NCBI RefSeq assembly: GCF_000956595.1
Contig: NZ_JYOO01000009.1
Location: forward strand, 92,925-156,924
Direction of reading: 5' to 3'
Source of the DNA: Priestia aryabhattai B8W22
GTDB taxonomy: Bacteria > Bacillota > Bacilli > Bacillales > Bacillaceae_H
DNA: 64,000 nucleotides
Program-made: the position numbers and the translations under genes
Part shown: positions 1 to 8,202 of the stretch, one piece after another
Layout: every line of letters starts with the position of its first letter
Position numbering within the stretch: position 1 is the first letter of the stretch
The notes under the pieces: model-generated
The model's input: the letters and a program-made list of their open reading frames with translations, nothing else
Told to the model about the DNA's origin: nothing
Database searches by the model: none

Positions 1-531
1 GGGACTGGCTTAGCTGTGATAGTTCGCATTGTACTTACTATTTTAGCTGTTTATTTACTAACTATTCCTTACTTGCAGCTCATCGGCGGTTTTTTATTAG
101 TGATCATTGCCTTTAAGCTTCTTGTATCAGAAGGTGATGATGCATCTTCAATCCGTGCAGGTGTGACATTAGGCGCCGCTGTAAGAACGATTGTATTTGC
201 TGATATTGTAATGGGACTAGATAATGTAATAGCTGTAGCAGGCGCAGCTCATGGAAATATTATCTTGGTTGTCACCGGATTACTCGTATCCGTCCCCATT
301 ATTGTTTGGGGAAGCAAGCTCATTTTGTATTTGATGGAACGGTTTCCTCTGCTCGTTTATGGTGGAGCAGCTATTTTAGCTTATACTGCTGGAAATATGA
401 TTGGACATGAGAAGAGTTTACATTCATTCTTTGCAGGCCATACATCTCTAGGAACATTTATTCCGTTTATAACAATTGCTGTTGTGCTGATAAGCGGCAT
501 GGCTGTTAATAGCTTTCGTTCAACTAAATGA
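1..531 (+). CDS. yjbE: TerC family membrane protein (YjbE-like), 5' truncated
   Basis: Polytopic membrane protein of the TerC family, which is linked to metal-ion handling (manganese efflux or metal loading of exported proteins) in Bacillus. The frame is open at base 1, so the N-terminus lies outside the window and 176 residues remain. Long hydrophobic segments alternate with short loops. The family's acidic membrane motif FADIVMGLDNV is at visible residues 66-76. The GTG at base 16 is not the real start, because the frame continues upstream with the family sequence. The gene ends at a TGA followed by a 20-bp terminator. In B. subtilis yjbE lies near spx and yjbC, which are also close here. 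The exact substrate cannot be told from the sequence. Confidence 0.85.
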   Translation, partial: GTGLAVIVRIVLTILAVYLLTIPYLQLIGGFLLVIIAFKLLVSEGDDASSIRAGVTLGAAVRTIVFADIVMGLDNVIAVAGAAHGNIILVVTGLLVSVPIIVWGSKLILYLMERFPLLVYGGAAILAYTAGNMIGHEKSLHSFFAGHTSLGTFIPFITIAVVLISGMAVNSFRSTK

Positions 532-532
532 T

Positions 533-580
533 AAAGAAAAGGCCATACTAAACATTTTTATTTAGTATGGCCTTTTCTTT
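533..580. terminator. Bidirectional terminator between yjbE and madM
   Basis: Perfect 20-bp inverted repeat (arms 533-552 and 561-580, 8-base loop) with A-rich and T-rich outer ends. It lies between two convergent genes and can serve both. Confidence 0.9.
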
Positions 581-627
581 AGTTTAATGAGCACAGCAGT
601 CTTTTATTCATAAAACACTTTGTACAC

Positions 628-1389
628 TTAAAAAATAATCTCTGTGAGTAAAAAAAGAATAGATGGTACGAGTAAACAACCAAGACCTGTATAAAATGTA
701 GCTGTCATGGCTCCGTAAGGTACAAGTTTTACATCTGTCGCGGCTAAACCAGCCGCGACACCGCTCGTCGTCCCCATAATTCCTCCATAGATCATTGCTG
801 TGCGAGGGTTGTTTAATTTGATTTTCTTAGCAAATATCGGTGTCAAAATCATAACTGAAATGGATTTAATTAATCCTACAGCTATACTTAACGCGATAAC
901 ATCGGAGGAGGCTCCAATCGCAGTTCCAGAAACCGGCCCCACAATATAGGTCACGGCTCCTCCTCCGATTGTGGTCAAAGCAACGGGATCTCTATATCCA
1001 AAACAAAGAGCAATAATTACACCTATTACAAAGGAATAGAAAACCCCAAAAAACAAGGCCGTAATCCCGCTGATTCCCGTTTTTTTTACTTCGCTAAAAT
1101 TGGCGCCGAACGCAGTAGCAATAATGGCAAAATCTCGCAGCATCCCCCCGCCCATTAAACCAATTCCTGAAAATAACTGTATATCAGAAATTCCTTTCTC
1201 TCCTCCTGTGTTCACTCCACCGATATAAGCAAGAATTAATCCAAACATAATAGCAATAGCAGATCCGTGAACTCTTCCTTTTGTTAATTTATCTGATAAA
1301 AAATAAGCAATATACATGACAATCCCAATAATAGCAAATGCCGTAATCAGCCCGTTATTTTCTAATCCTTCTTTGATCATATTCATCAT
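628..1389 (-). CDS. madM: Malonate transporter subunit MadM
   Basis: Larger subunit of the two-component MadL/MadM carrier, known as a sodium-dependent malonate importer. The 253-residue protein is almost entirely hydrophobic, with about eight to nine membrane segments and glycine-rich re-entrant stretches (GIGLMGGGMLRDFA and GGGAVTYIVGPVSGTAIGAS) typical of the family. The start overlaps the stop of madL by 4 bp (ATGA), and an AAGGAG sits 8 bases upstream, so the two subunits are translationally coupled. No malonate decarboxylase genes are in the window, so the substrate is inferred from the family only. A shared terminator lies downstream. Confidence 0.85.
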   Translation of the reverse strand: MMNMIKEGLENNGLITAFAIIGIVMYIAYFLSDKLTKGRVHGSAIAIMFGLILAYIGGVNTGGEKGISDIQLFSGIGLMGGGMLRDFAIIATAFGANFSEVKKTGISGITALFFGVFYSFVIGVIIALCFGYRDPVALTTIGGGAVTYIVGPVSGTAIGASSDVIALSIAVGLIKSISVMILTPIFAKKIKLNNPRTAMIYGGIMGTTSGVAAGLAATDVKLVPYGAMTATFYTGLGCLLVPSILFLLTEIIF

Positions 1390-1799
1390 TTTATCTGCTC
1401 CTTAGGTAAAATAGAAAGCTCTATTTCTTGTTCCTTCACCTTCGCTTTCTCTCCTATTCTGCTGATAAATGGTATGGATAAAAAGCCTACTACGACTACT
1501 AGCACCCCTGCAAGAATTGCCATGCCTCCACCATCAAGAGCAGCTACAACATTTTGCTGTGCAGACATTGCTACCACGATAGGAATATAAATACCTCCCC
1601 AAAAAGCAATGCCTTCTTCGGATTTTACTTGAAGCTTATTTTTCTTCTTTAAATAATCCACCGCTAGTACAAGAAGAAGCATGGACACCCCTACTCCTCC
1701 AACGTTGGCTTCTACTCCCATCAGCCCTCCTAATGCGTCCCCTACAATTACTCCTATCAACATGCAAATAGACAGCAGCGCTACACCGAAGATTATCAT
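1386..1799 (-). CDS. madL: Malonate transporter subunit MadL
   Basis: Small membrane subunit of the MadLM malonate carrier, about 137 residues with four hydrophobic segments and a charged C-terminal tail. The frame extends upstream to 1820, but the ATG at 1799 is preferred. It is preceded by GGGGAGG at a good distance and gives the family's usual N-terminus (MIIFGVALL). It is the first gene of the madLM pair and overlaps madM by 4 bp. A catabolite-responsive cre-like site lies just upstream at 1824-1837, and a LysR gene points toward it from 175 bp further up. Carbon-catabolite control and LysR activation are therefore likely, by inference. Confidence 0.83.
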   Translation of the reverse strand: MIIFGVALLSICMLIGVIVGDALGGLMGVEANVGGVGVSMLLLVLAVDYLKKKNKLQVKSEEGIAFWGGIYIPIVVAMSAQQNVVAALDGGGMAILAGVLVVVVGFLSIPFISRIGEKAKVKEQEIELSILPKEQIK

Positions 1800-1823
1800 A
1801 TTACTTCCTCCCCAACCCATTAT

Positions 1824-1837
1824 TGAAAGCGTTTACT
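1824..1837. promoter_or_regulatory. cre-like site (CcpA) upstream of madL
   Basis: TGAAAGCGTTTACT matches the palindromic consensus TGWAARCGYTWWCW at every position. It lies 25 bp before the madL ATG, where CcpA binding would block transcription. No convincing -35/-10 pair was identified for madL. Confidence 0.7.
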
Positions 1838-1966
1838 TTATAATTTAAAAATAGTGTAAAGGAAAAAAGTTGAATAACCTATGCATTTTTAGTTATATAC
1901 TTATATCAAAAACGACATAATGCAGTTTTTCTCTACCGTTTATTTTAGATTTATTCGAAAAAGAAA

Positions 1967-1993
1967 TAAAAATCATGACATTTAGTCATGATC
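1967..1993 (-). terminator. Terminator of the LysR gene
   Basis: 8-bp perfect stem (ATCATGAC at 1972-1979 with GTCATGAT at 1985-1992), followed on the minus strand by a T-rich run. It begins immediately after the stop codon. Confidence 0.75.
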
Positions 1994-1994
1994 C

Positions 1995-2891
1995 TTATAT
2001 GTATTCATGAGGCATACCGGAAGGTAAATGTTTAAAGTAATCAATCACAAACTGCCGGAAGGTTTGTTGTAAATCCGTCACGTAGCCTCCATTGTTCCAA
2101 GCTAAAAAGATAGTACGTTCAAATGTTTCCTCTTCAATTTTCAACAGTTTTACATCTTTTCCTGTAGAACCTCCCCACGTCACTTCAGGAATAAAACCGA
2201 TTCCTTGCTTCGCTCTAATCAAACCTCTCACTGTTGCTGGATCATCGCTTTCAAACGTAATTTGAGGTACAAAATTCTGTTCCTTACAAATCACATCCGT
2301 TATTTTTCTTAATTCTTTCCCTTTCTTTAGCACAATGAATTTCTCATTTTTAAGTTCATTTAACTTTACACGTGATTGCTTGGCTAAATGGTGATCATGA
2401 GGGACTGCAAGCAAAATCGATTCACGAAGCAAAGGAGTATGTTGGATCTGACGGGTTGTTAATGGAAAAGCTGAAATACATAAATCAAAATCAGGCTGTG
2501 AATAGCTATTAGTCAAATGCTGCATCAGCCGAAAACGCACCTGAGGATATTGCTCACGAAACCTGCTTAATAGCTCTGGAAGTAAATGTGAACTAGCTAA
2601 TACAACAAGACGAATTTCTTCACATGGATCGCTCGACATATCCTTTAGCTCGTGTTTTGCGTCTTCTAATGTTTTTAAAGCACGTTCTACTTTGGCACAG
2701 AACGCTTTACCATACCGATTTAATTTAATGTATTTACCGTTTCGATCAAACAAACGAATGCCTAGCTCTTTTTCCAACTGTGAAATCGTTTTGCTGAGCG
2801 CAGGCTGAGATACGTATAGCTCTTCAGCCGCTTTGCTGATATGTTCTAGTCTAGCAACTACTTGGAAATATTTTAGCTGTAAAAGCTCCAA
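1995..2891 (-). CDS. LysR-type transcriptional regulator
   Basis: LysR-family DNA-binding regulator of about 298 residues, the normal family length. The N-terminal winged helix-turn-helix (about residues 1-60) carries the signature ISKAAEELYVSQPALSKTISQLE. The rest is the periplasmic-binding-like effector domain. The frame runs up to three consecutive GTG codons at 2906. The TTG at 2891 is preferred because it follows GGTGGTG at 6 bases and gives the canonical MELLQLKYF start. It is co-directional with madL-madM but separated from them by its own terminator. Control of the malonate carrier is the obvious guess, as in other mad loci, but it is not shown. The effector is unknown. Confidence 0.85.
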   Translation of the reverse strand: MELLQLKYFQVVARLEHISKAAEELYVSQPALSKTISQLEKELGIRLFDRNGKYIKLNRYGKAFCAKVERALKTLEDAKHELKDMSSDPCEEIRLVVLASSHLLPELLSRFREQYPQVRFRLMQHLTNSYSQPDFDLCISAFPLTTRQIQHTPLLRESILLAVPHDHHLAKQSRVKLNELKNEKFIVLKKGKELRKITDVICKEQNFVPQITFESDDPATVRGLIRAKQGIGFIPEVTWGGSTGKDVKLLKIEEETFERTIFLAWNNGGYVTDLQQTFRQFVIDYFKHLPSGMPHEYI

Positions 2892-2978
2892 TCCGTTCAC
2901 CACCACTTTTATATGTTTAATTACTCTCTTTCTTTATTAATTACATATATACTTCATTTTCCCTGCTATTTCGACAAA

Positions 2979-3019
2979 AAATAAGCAGCAGAGGCCATTT
3001 GGCTCCCTGCTGCTTATTT
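2979..3019. terminator. Terminator downstream of spx
   Basis: 13-bp perfect stem (2979-2991 with 3007-3019) followed on the minus strand by TTATTTTTTG. It lies between the spx stop and the LysR start. Confidence 0.85.
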
Positions 3020-3093
3020 CTTTATATACCAACTTCAAGCAAACGTTACTTGGTTGGTTTCTTATTTAAATCTTAAACAGACAAATATAAAAA

Positions 3094-3492
3094 TTAACCA
3101 TTCACAAGTCTTTGAGCTTCGCGAAGTTGGAAAGTACGCACTTTACGTGGTAAGAAACGACGGATCTCGTCTTCATTATAACCAACTTGTAGACGTTTTT
3201 CATCAATGATAATCGGACGGCGCAATAAGCCAGGATTTTGCTGAATTAATTCATACAAATCTTGTAAAGGCATAGCGTCTACCTGAACGTCTAGTTTTTG
3301 GAAAGTTTTCGAACGTGTTGAAATGATTTCATCTGTTCCATCTTCTGTCATACGTAAAATTTCTTTAATCTCATCGATTGATAACGGCTCTGAAAAGATA
3401 TTACGCTCTGTATATCCAATATCATTTTCCTCTAACCAAGCTTTCGCTTTACGACAAGATGTACAACTTGGTGATGTATATAATGTAACCAT
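3094..3492 (-). CDS. spx: Redox-responsive RNA polymerase-binding regulator Spx
   Basis: Spx binds the alpha subunit C-terminal domain of RNA polymerase and reprograms transcription under disulfide stress. The 132-residue ArsC-fold protein is nearly identical to B. subtilis Spx. It has the redox switch CTSC (Cys10, Cys13), the RRPIII segment and the LRREAQ-like basic C-terminus recognised for ClpXP turnover. It follows AAGGAG and GGAG sequences on the minus strand. In B. subtilis it is co-transcribed with yjbC. Here two amino acid permease genes separate them and yjbC is on the opposite strand, so spx must rely on its own promoters in the 419-bp upstream region, which holds a PerR-like box. 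Confidence 0.97.
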   Translation of the reverse strand: MVTLYTSPSCTSCRKAKAWLEENDIGYTERNIFSEPLSIDEIKEILRMTEDGTDEIISTRSKTFQKLDVQVDAMPLQDLYELIQQNPGLLRRPIIIDEKRLQVGYNEDEIRRFLPRKVRTFQLREAQRLVNG

Positions 3493-3619
3493 TTACTCCT
3501 TCACTCCTTCTATCATAATCGGTCATAACATTCAAAACATGAACTGTAAATCATGTTGTTTTATACAAACTTCAACGAGTGTAAATATTTAATGACTGAT
3601 AATGAAAATCGATACTACT

Positions 3620-3634
3620 TTATAATTACTTTTA
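3620..3634. promoter_or_regulatory. PerR-box-like sequence upstream of spx
   Basis: TTATAATTACTTTTA matches the PerR consensus TTATAATNATTATAA at 11 of its 14 defined positions. A -10-like TATAAT lies just upstream on the minus strand (3654-3659), but no good -35 goes with it. In B. subtilis a spx promoter is repressed by PerR and YodB. Confidence 0.4.
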
Positions 3635-3853
3635 AAAAATAATATCTATTTGCATTATACTATAAACTTCATCGGAATGATATACTTTTTAAAGTGAACT
3701 AGTACATTAGTTCGTTCCTTCACTGTCATTATTTTCATTACCGATTTTCTTCATTATTTATTTACCACACTACTATTACGAATAAACCTGTAGATTAGTT
3801 TCATTTTTTTTATTATTTTTTTCTTTCACAAATTCCTCGAACTTTTCAGTCAC

Positions 3854-3897
3854 TAAAAAAGCCTTGCAGAAGAAATGACTTTTCTGCAAAGCTTTTG
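3854..3897 (-). terminator. Terminator of the basic amino acid permease
   Basis: Imperfect hairpin pairing AAAAGCC-TTGCAGAA with TTTCTGCAA-AGCTTTT between the permease stop at 3912 and the upstream region of spx. Confidence 0.7.
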
Positions 3898-3911
3898 AGA
3901 TAATCTCTTAT

Positions 3912-5315
3912 TTATTTAATAGCTGATGCGCTTTTTCCTCGTCTCATTAAGATAGGATACAGTAAAAGCCCGATGACAAATAAGCCAATACCTAGGAAAA
4001 ATGTTTTTAAATCAGCTGTCCCTGTCTTAATCACCCATAGCGAATAAATAAGTGCTAACGAAGCAATAATTCCGTCTTTTACTCGCGATCCTTTAATAAT
4101 ATCGTACGTCTCACCTGTCACAATAAGCTTTAATTGATAAACTGTCGTCACAAAATAAGGAACTAAATAAGCGAGAGTAGCTACAACGATAGCGAAATTA
4201 TAGGCTTGCGAAACTGTGCCTGAAATAGTCGCAAACAAAAACAACTGTGTTAAGCCATTTGTTAATGTTAGTGAGCGGGCTGGACTATTGTTCTGATTCG
4301 TTTTAGCAAACCACTGTGGAAACAACCCTGATTTTGCTGCTTGATAAGGAACTTCTGCACTCACAACAATCCATCCAACAGTAGAACCTAATAAAGATAT
4401 AAGTGCTAAAATGGCCATTACATAAGCACCTTTATGTCCAATAACCATTTCTAACGTATCTACCAAAGGCTTTTGAGACTGCTGAAGCTGAGCTGTCGAA
4501 AGAATCCCCATAGCGAGAAGCGTAATTCCCACATAGATAACCATTGAGATTAATAATCCAAGCAGCGTTGCTTTCTTTACTACTTTTTGTGATTTTGCAC
4601 GATTAGATAACAGTACAGCTGATTCAATTCCGATAAACGCCCACAGCGTAGCAATGGCTGCTCCATTGACCTGACTTCCTAATCCTACATTTATACCCTT
4701 TGAATTAACAAATTCTGTACTGACCAGGTTGGATGCGCTAAATAGCGATAGCGCCACAACAATAAATAAACCGAATCCAATAATTTTAGCTGCCGTTGTG
4801 ATAAAGTTAATATTACCGGCGCTATTGATATCTCTCTGCAAAATAGCTTGAATCCCCCATAGTACAACAGAACATACTAAAAACGTAATAAATTTTCCAG
4901 CTTCTAATTGAAAATCTCCGACTGAAAATAAAATATCTTTACTCTCCATTACTGGAAAGAACGTTGTTAAGTACCCTGCAAACGATATGATGACAGATGC
5001 TGTTGCAGCCCAGTTTGCTGCCCAATAACCCCAAGCCATGCTATACCCAGCTACTTTACCTGCTTTAGGCGATGAAAAAAGATTCGCTGCATAACTTTGA
5101 GGCCCTCCTTTTAATTCAGGCTTTCTCATGACTAAGTTCCCGAACACAAGAGCAATCATGAATACGCCAAGACCTGTTGCAACCCAAGCAAGTGTTGAAC
5201 CAATTGGACTTGATACGTTTGCTAAATTAGAAGGAAGCATAAATACTCCTCCGCCTACCATATTACCAACTACAAAGGCTGTTAAAAACCAAAGACCCCA
5301 TTTTTTATCTTTCAT
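3912..5315 (-). CDS. APC-family amino acid permease, basic amino acid/polyamine antiporter type
   Basis: Twelve-helix transporter of the amino acid-polyamine-organocation superfamily, 467 residues. The first helix has the superfamily's unwound motif GNMVGGGVFMLPS, characteristic of the APA group that contains arginine/ornithine, lysine/cadaverine and glutamate/GABA antiporters. Start and RBS are clear (AAGGAG nine bases before ATG). It is a single-gene unit with its own terminator. The substrate is not determinable here. Arginine/ornithine exchange would fit the arginine genes elsewhere in the window, but that is only suggestion. It lies between spx and the next permease, where B. subtilis has no equivalent gene. 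Confidence 0.8.
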   Translation of the reverse strand: MKDKKWGLWFLTAFVVGNMVGGGVFMLPSNLANVSSPIGSTLAWVATGLGVFMIALVFGNLVMRKPELKGGPQSYAANLFSSPKAGKVAGYSMAWGYWAANWAATASVIISFAGYLTTFFPVMESKDILFSVGDFQLEAGKFITFLVCSVVLWGIQAILQRDINSAGNINFITTAAKIIGFGLFIVVALSLFSASNLVSTEFVNSKGINVGLGSQVNGAAIATLWAFIGIESAVLLSNRAKSQKVVKKATLLGLLISMVIYVGITLLAMGILSTAQLQQSQKPLVDTLEMVIGHKGAYVMAILALISLLGSTVGWIVVSAEVPYQAAKSGLFPQWFAKTNQNNSPARSLTLTNGLTQLFLFATISGTVSQAYNFAIVVATLAYLVPYFVTTVYQLKLIVTGETYDIIKGSRVKDGIIASLALIYSLWVIKTGTADLKTFFLGIGLFVIGLLLYPILMRRGKSASAIK

Positions 5316-5584
5316 TTGCCGTTTCTCCTTTTGCTTTCTAAAAGCTTAAACTTTTGACATAGAAAGCTCGATGCTAATCTATTAAAACATAGAAATTATT
5401 TGTTTCTTCATTTATTTCTTCATTTGTTTAACAATATAATATATTAGCACACTAAAGCGAAAAGAGAAATAATAAATCTTTCATTTTCTTTTGGAAAAAA
5501 ATGAGACTTAAACATAACTAAATCACTTCAACCTAAAGACAAACAAATTGGGTAAATGAGCTAGTATGGATCACTTGTTCCACC

Positions 5585-5652
5585 GCTGTTGATTTTCGTG
5601 CAAGACTTTGCTTCCTGCAGGAGTTTTCGCCTTGCTCTCCAATCAACCGCTA
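5585..5652. repeat. Degenerate copy of a dispersed Bacillus palindromic repeat
   Basis: About 68 bp bounded by an inverted GTTGATT (5588-5594) / AATCAAC (5641-5647), with a central CCTGCAGG palindrome (5614-5621) and the words GCAGGAG and GCCTTGCTCTCCAATCAAC. This matches, from memory, the ends and middle of a larger noncoding repeat common in Bacillaceae genomes, here shortened and diverged. No second copy was noticed in this window. Confidence 0.5.
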
Positions 5653-5697
5653 GACGCGGCTACATACATGAAATCTACGTTCACCCTACCAATAAAA

Positions 5698-5747
5698 AAA
5701 TCCGAACGAGTTGGATTCTTAATCAAGAATTCAACTCGTTCGGATTT
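5698..5747 (-). terminator. Terminator of the AapA/ProY-type permease
   Basis: 23-bp stem (5698-5720 with 5725-5747, one G-U pair, 4-base loop) followed on the minus strand by seven T residues. Confidence 0.92.
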
Positions 5748-5784
5748 CCCTTCAACGAAACTACTTTTGTCCGGACCTCATTTT

Positions 5785-7149
5785 TTATCTTTTATGAAAA
5801 CCTTTTGAATAGTAGACAACAACCAATAAAACAAACCATATCGGACCTACAATAAGGGCTATTCTTGTATCTGAGGAAAACCCCATCACCACTACTACTC
5901 CCGCTAAGAAAGCAAGAGCGAGATACGACGTATACGGGAAAAACGGAAGCTTATATTTTAAATCACTTACTTGCTGATCGCTTAATCCTCTGCGGAAGCG
6001 AATTTGAGAAAGTAAAATAATGCCCCATGTCCAAATCGCTCCAATAGTAGCAATACTTGTAACCCACGTAAACACCTTATCAGGAACAACATAGTTTAAG
6101 CCAACTCCGAGTAGCAGTACAACAGCTGAAGCAATAACTGCTGCACCAGGCACGCCGCCTTTTGTTAAGTTGGCATAGCGTTTTGGTGCTTCCCCGTGCT
6201 GAGCTAAATTAAATAACATACGGCCTGTACTAAAAATTCCACTGTTACAAGAAGATAAAGCCGCTGTTAACACTACAAAGTTTATAATCCCTGCTGCAGC
6301 GGGAATTCCAGCTTTATCAAATGTTAAAACAAATGGGCTTCCTTGTGTTCCGATCTCTGGCCAAGGATAAATAGACATAATAACAAACAAAGCTCCGATG
6401 TAAAAAATCAAAATTCTCCACAGAACATTATCAATGGCTTTTGTTAATGTCTTTTCCGGATTTTTCACCTCTCCTGCTGTTACCCCAATCATTTCAATAC
6501 CAAGGTAAGCAAACATAACCATTTGAAGTGATAAAAGAACGCCTTTCATGCCATTCGGGAAGAAGCCCCCGTGATTCCATAAATTACTGATTCCTGTTGC
6601 AATACCGCCATTTCCAATTCCAAAGATAATCATGCCTAGTCCAAGCACAATCATAAGGATAATCGTTACTACTTTAATAAGAGAAAACCAAAACTCTAGT
6701 TCACCATATGCTTTTACAGCTAAAAAGTTAACGCCTGTCATGATAACAAGTGCTGCAAGTGCCCATATCCACTGGGGCACACCCGGGAACCAAAACTCCA
6801 TATATACTCCAACAGCTGTAATTTCAGCCATACATGTAATAATCCACATAAACCAGTAGTTCCAGCCTGTTAAATAACCAGCGAGTGGCCCTAAATAATC
6901 GTTAGCATACTTACTAAAAGAACCGGCTACTGGATTTTGTACTGCCATTTCACCTAGCGCTCTCATAATAAAAAACATAATAAGACCACTGATTCCATAC
7001 ATGATAAGAATACCAGGACCTGCTAACCGAATAGCAGATGCAGAACCTAAAAACAGTCCAACTCCGATAGCTGCACCTAAAGACATTAAACTAATATGTC
7101 TTTCCTCAAGTCCACGGCTTAATTCTTTTTCTTGCGTGTTCTCTTGCAT
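5785..7149 (-). CDS. Amino acid permease, AAT family (AapA/ProY/HutM type)
   Basis: Twelve-helix proton-coupled amino acid importer of the APC superfamily, 454 residues. The family signature GLEERHISLMSLGAAIGVGLFLGSA-like opening (split here: GLEERHISLMSLG, then AAIGVGLFLGSAS) and the helix-3 GEMAVQNPVAGSFSKYA motif are typical of the proline/histidine/GABA permease group. The frame extends to 7167, but the ATG at 7149 follows TAGGAGAG at a proper distance and is preferred. It is transcribed alone and ends at a strong terminator. The specific amino acid cannot be assigned. It is divergent from yjbC across a 445-bp region with an unusual repeat. Confidence 0.82.
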   Translation of the reverse strand: MQENTQEKELSRGLEERHISLMSLGAAIGVGLFLGSASAIRLAGPGILIMYGISGLIMFFIMRALGEMAVQNPVAGSFSKYANDYLGPLAGYLTGWNYWFMWIITCMAEITAVGVYMEFWFPGVPQWIWALAALVIMTGVNFLAVKAYGELEFWFSLIKVVTIILMIVLGLGMIIFGIGNGGIATGISNLWNHGGFFPNGMKGVLLSLQMVMFAYLGIEMIGVTAGEVKNPEKTLTKAIDNVLWRILIFYIGALFVIMSIYPWPEIGTQGSPFVLTFDKAGIPAAAGIINFVVLTAALSSCNSGIFSTGRMLFNLAQHGEAPKRYANLTKGGVPGAAVIASAVVLLLGVGLNYVVPDKVFTWVTSIATIGAIWTWGIILLSQIRFRRGLSDQQVSDLKYKLPFFPYTSYLALAFLAGVVVVMGFSSDTRIALIVGPIWFVLLVVVYYSKGFHKR

Positions 7150-7594
7150 AATTCTCTCTCCTAACATGTCCGTTTCATTTAATAGCGGCTACTTGTATAG
7201 TATTAATTTATTTTTCAGTCAAATAATTCTAGGCAGTGTATGTACTAAAAATCTGATATTGCAAGTTCCACACCTGCACCTTTACCGCTATCACATCTAT
7301 AAAATACAATATTAAAAAAACTTCACTTTGTTCATTTTATCAAAAATCACAAAAAATGCGATAGTTTTTTGTGATTTTCACAAAAAAACTTACGATCAAA
7401 ACATAATAAAAACCATTTTTTACATTATATGTTCTTATTTCACCATAATTTTCTTACTATTAAGAATAATCAATCGATTATTCTTCTATATTTTCAATTA
7501 TAGATGCTTACTTTTCCCTAAAAGGGGTAAAGATAAGGTAACTGTTTAAACACTATTATGAACATCACCATGAAAAGATCAGTAGGAGGGTGCT
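7150..7594. other. Divergent intergenic region, permease/yjbC
   Basis: 445 bp of AT-rich DNA with no convincing gene. It holds a three-arm repeat at 7343-7387 and must contain promoters for both flanking genes. The plus-strand frame at 7328-7549 starts in the repeat, lacks an RBS and is unlikely to be coding. Confidence 0.5.
7343..7387. repeat. Overlapping inverted repeats (three-arm structure)
   Basis: AAAATCACAAAAAA (7343-7356) pairs perfectly with TTTTTTGTGATTTT (7365-7378), a 14-bp stem with an 8-base loop. The same middle arm can instead pair with TCACAAAAAA (7378-7387) as a 10-bp stem with a 3-base loop. The two hairpins are mutually exclusive as RNA. As DNA the word TCACAAAAAA occurs twice directly and once inverted. 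Confidence 0.75.
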
Positions 7595-8170
7595 ATGAAT
7601 TGGTATGAAAAACTAAGTCAATATTTTCCCATTGAAGAAATGAAATCAAAGAAGCATATCGAAACGCTTTTACAAGAACGCAGCGATATTTATCATAAAA
7701 ATGAAGGACCTCATCACGTATTAATGTACGTGGAAACAGACCAATTTATCTTTATTGATTACCTCTTTGTTTCAAAAGACGCTAGAGGTCAAGGGCTTGG
7801 CGGTAAATTAATTGATGAGTTAAAACAGCATAACAAACCAATTATCTTAGAAGTAGAGCCTGTAGACTATAAAGATTCAGACTCAGCAAAACGACTGCAT
7901 TTTTATAAACGTGCAGACTTTAAGCATGCTCAAACAATCGGCTATAACCGCCGCTCATTAGCTACAAATGAAATTAACCAGATGGAAATCCTATACTGGT
8001 CTCCTACCTCTGAAACAGAGGAAAGCATCTTAAATAAAATGAAAAAAACGTACGAGCTAATTCATACGTACAAAGACAAAGAAATATATGGTGCGTCTTA
8101 TCAGCCGGCAGATCAAGTGTTAAAAATTGATAAAAATCGTAAAGACGGCGATATCTTAGCAGATTTATAA
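7595..8170 (+). CDS. yjbC: GNAT-family acetyltransferase YjbC
   Basis: Putative GCN5-related N-acetyltransferase of 191 residues, closely similar to B. subtilis YjbC in length and sequence. The acetyl-CoA binding loop appears as RGQGLGGKL (about residues 68-76), followed by the LEVEP and FYKRADF strands of the fold. The ATG follows GTAGGAGGG. In B. subtilis yjbC is general-stress inducible and co-transcribed with spx. Here it is on the opposite strand and isolated, and no SigB-type promoter was recognised. The substrate is unknown. A terminator follows directly. Confidence 0.88.
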   Translation: MNWYEKLSQYFPIEEMKSKKHIETLLQERSDIYHKNEGPHHVLMYVETDQFIFIDYLFVSKDARGQGLGGKLIDELKQHNKPIILEVEPVDYKDSDSAKRLHFYKRADFKHAQTIGYNRRSLATNEINQMEILYWSPTSETEESILNKMKKTYELIHTYKDKEIYGASYQPADQVLKIDKNRKDGDILADL

Positions 8171-8202
8171 AAAGAAGGTAGACATGCGTCTACCTCCTTT
8201 TT
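8169..8202 (+). terminator. Terminator of yjbC
   Basis: 15-bp stem with one mismatch (8169-8183 with 8188-8202) ending in a T-run, overlapping the yjbC stop codon. Confidence 0.85.

Larger units (their letters stand above)
3493..3911. other. Intergenic region upstream of spx
   Basis: 419 bp, very AT-rich. It holds spx promoter sequences on the minus strand, including the PerR-like box and several weak -35/-10 candidates, and the terminator of the adjacent permease at its far end. No gene is visible. The short frame at 3323-3592 on the plus strand is an antisense shadow of spx. Confidence 0.5.
5316..5784. other. Intergenic region between two permease genes
   Basis: 469 bp. Holds a degenerate dispersed-repeat remnant (5585-5652), a 23-bp terminator stem (5698-5747) and presumably the promoter of the permease at 3912-5315. 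Two small plus-strand frames here overlap the repeat and terminator and are not genes. Confidence 0.6.

Noticed and set aside
3323..3592. Plus-strand frame opposite spx
   Set aside because: Antisense shadow of a highly conserved gene with no RBS.
5589..5855. Plus-strand frames over the repeat remnant and terminator
   Set aside because: They run through a dispersed repeat, a 23-bp terminator stem and the end of the permease gene; no RBS.
7328..7549. 73-codon frame upstream of yjbC
   Set aside because: Starts within the inverted repeats, no RBS, low-complexity hydrophobic product from AT-rich DNA.
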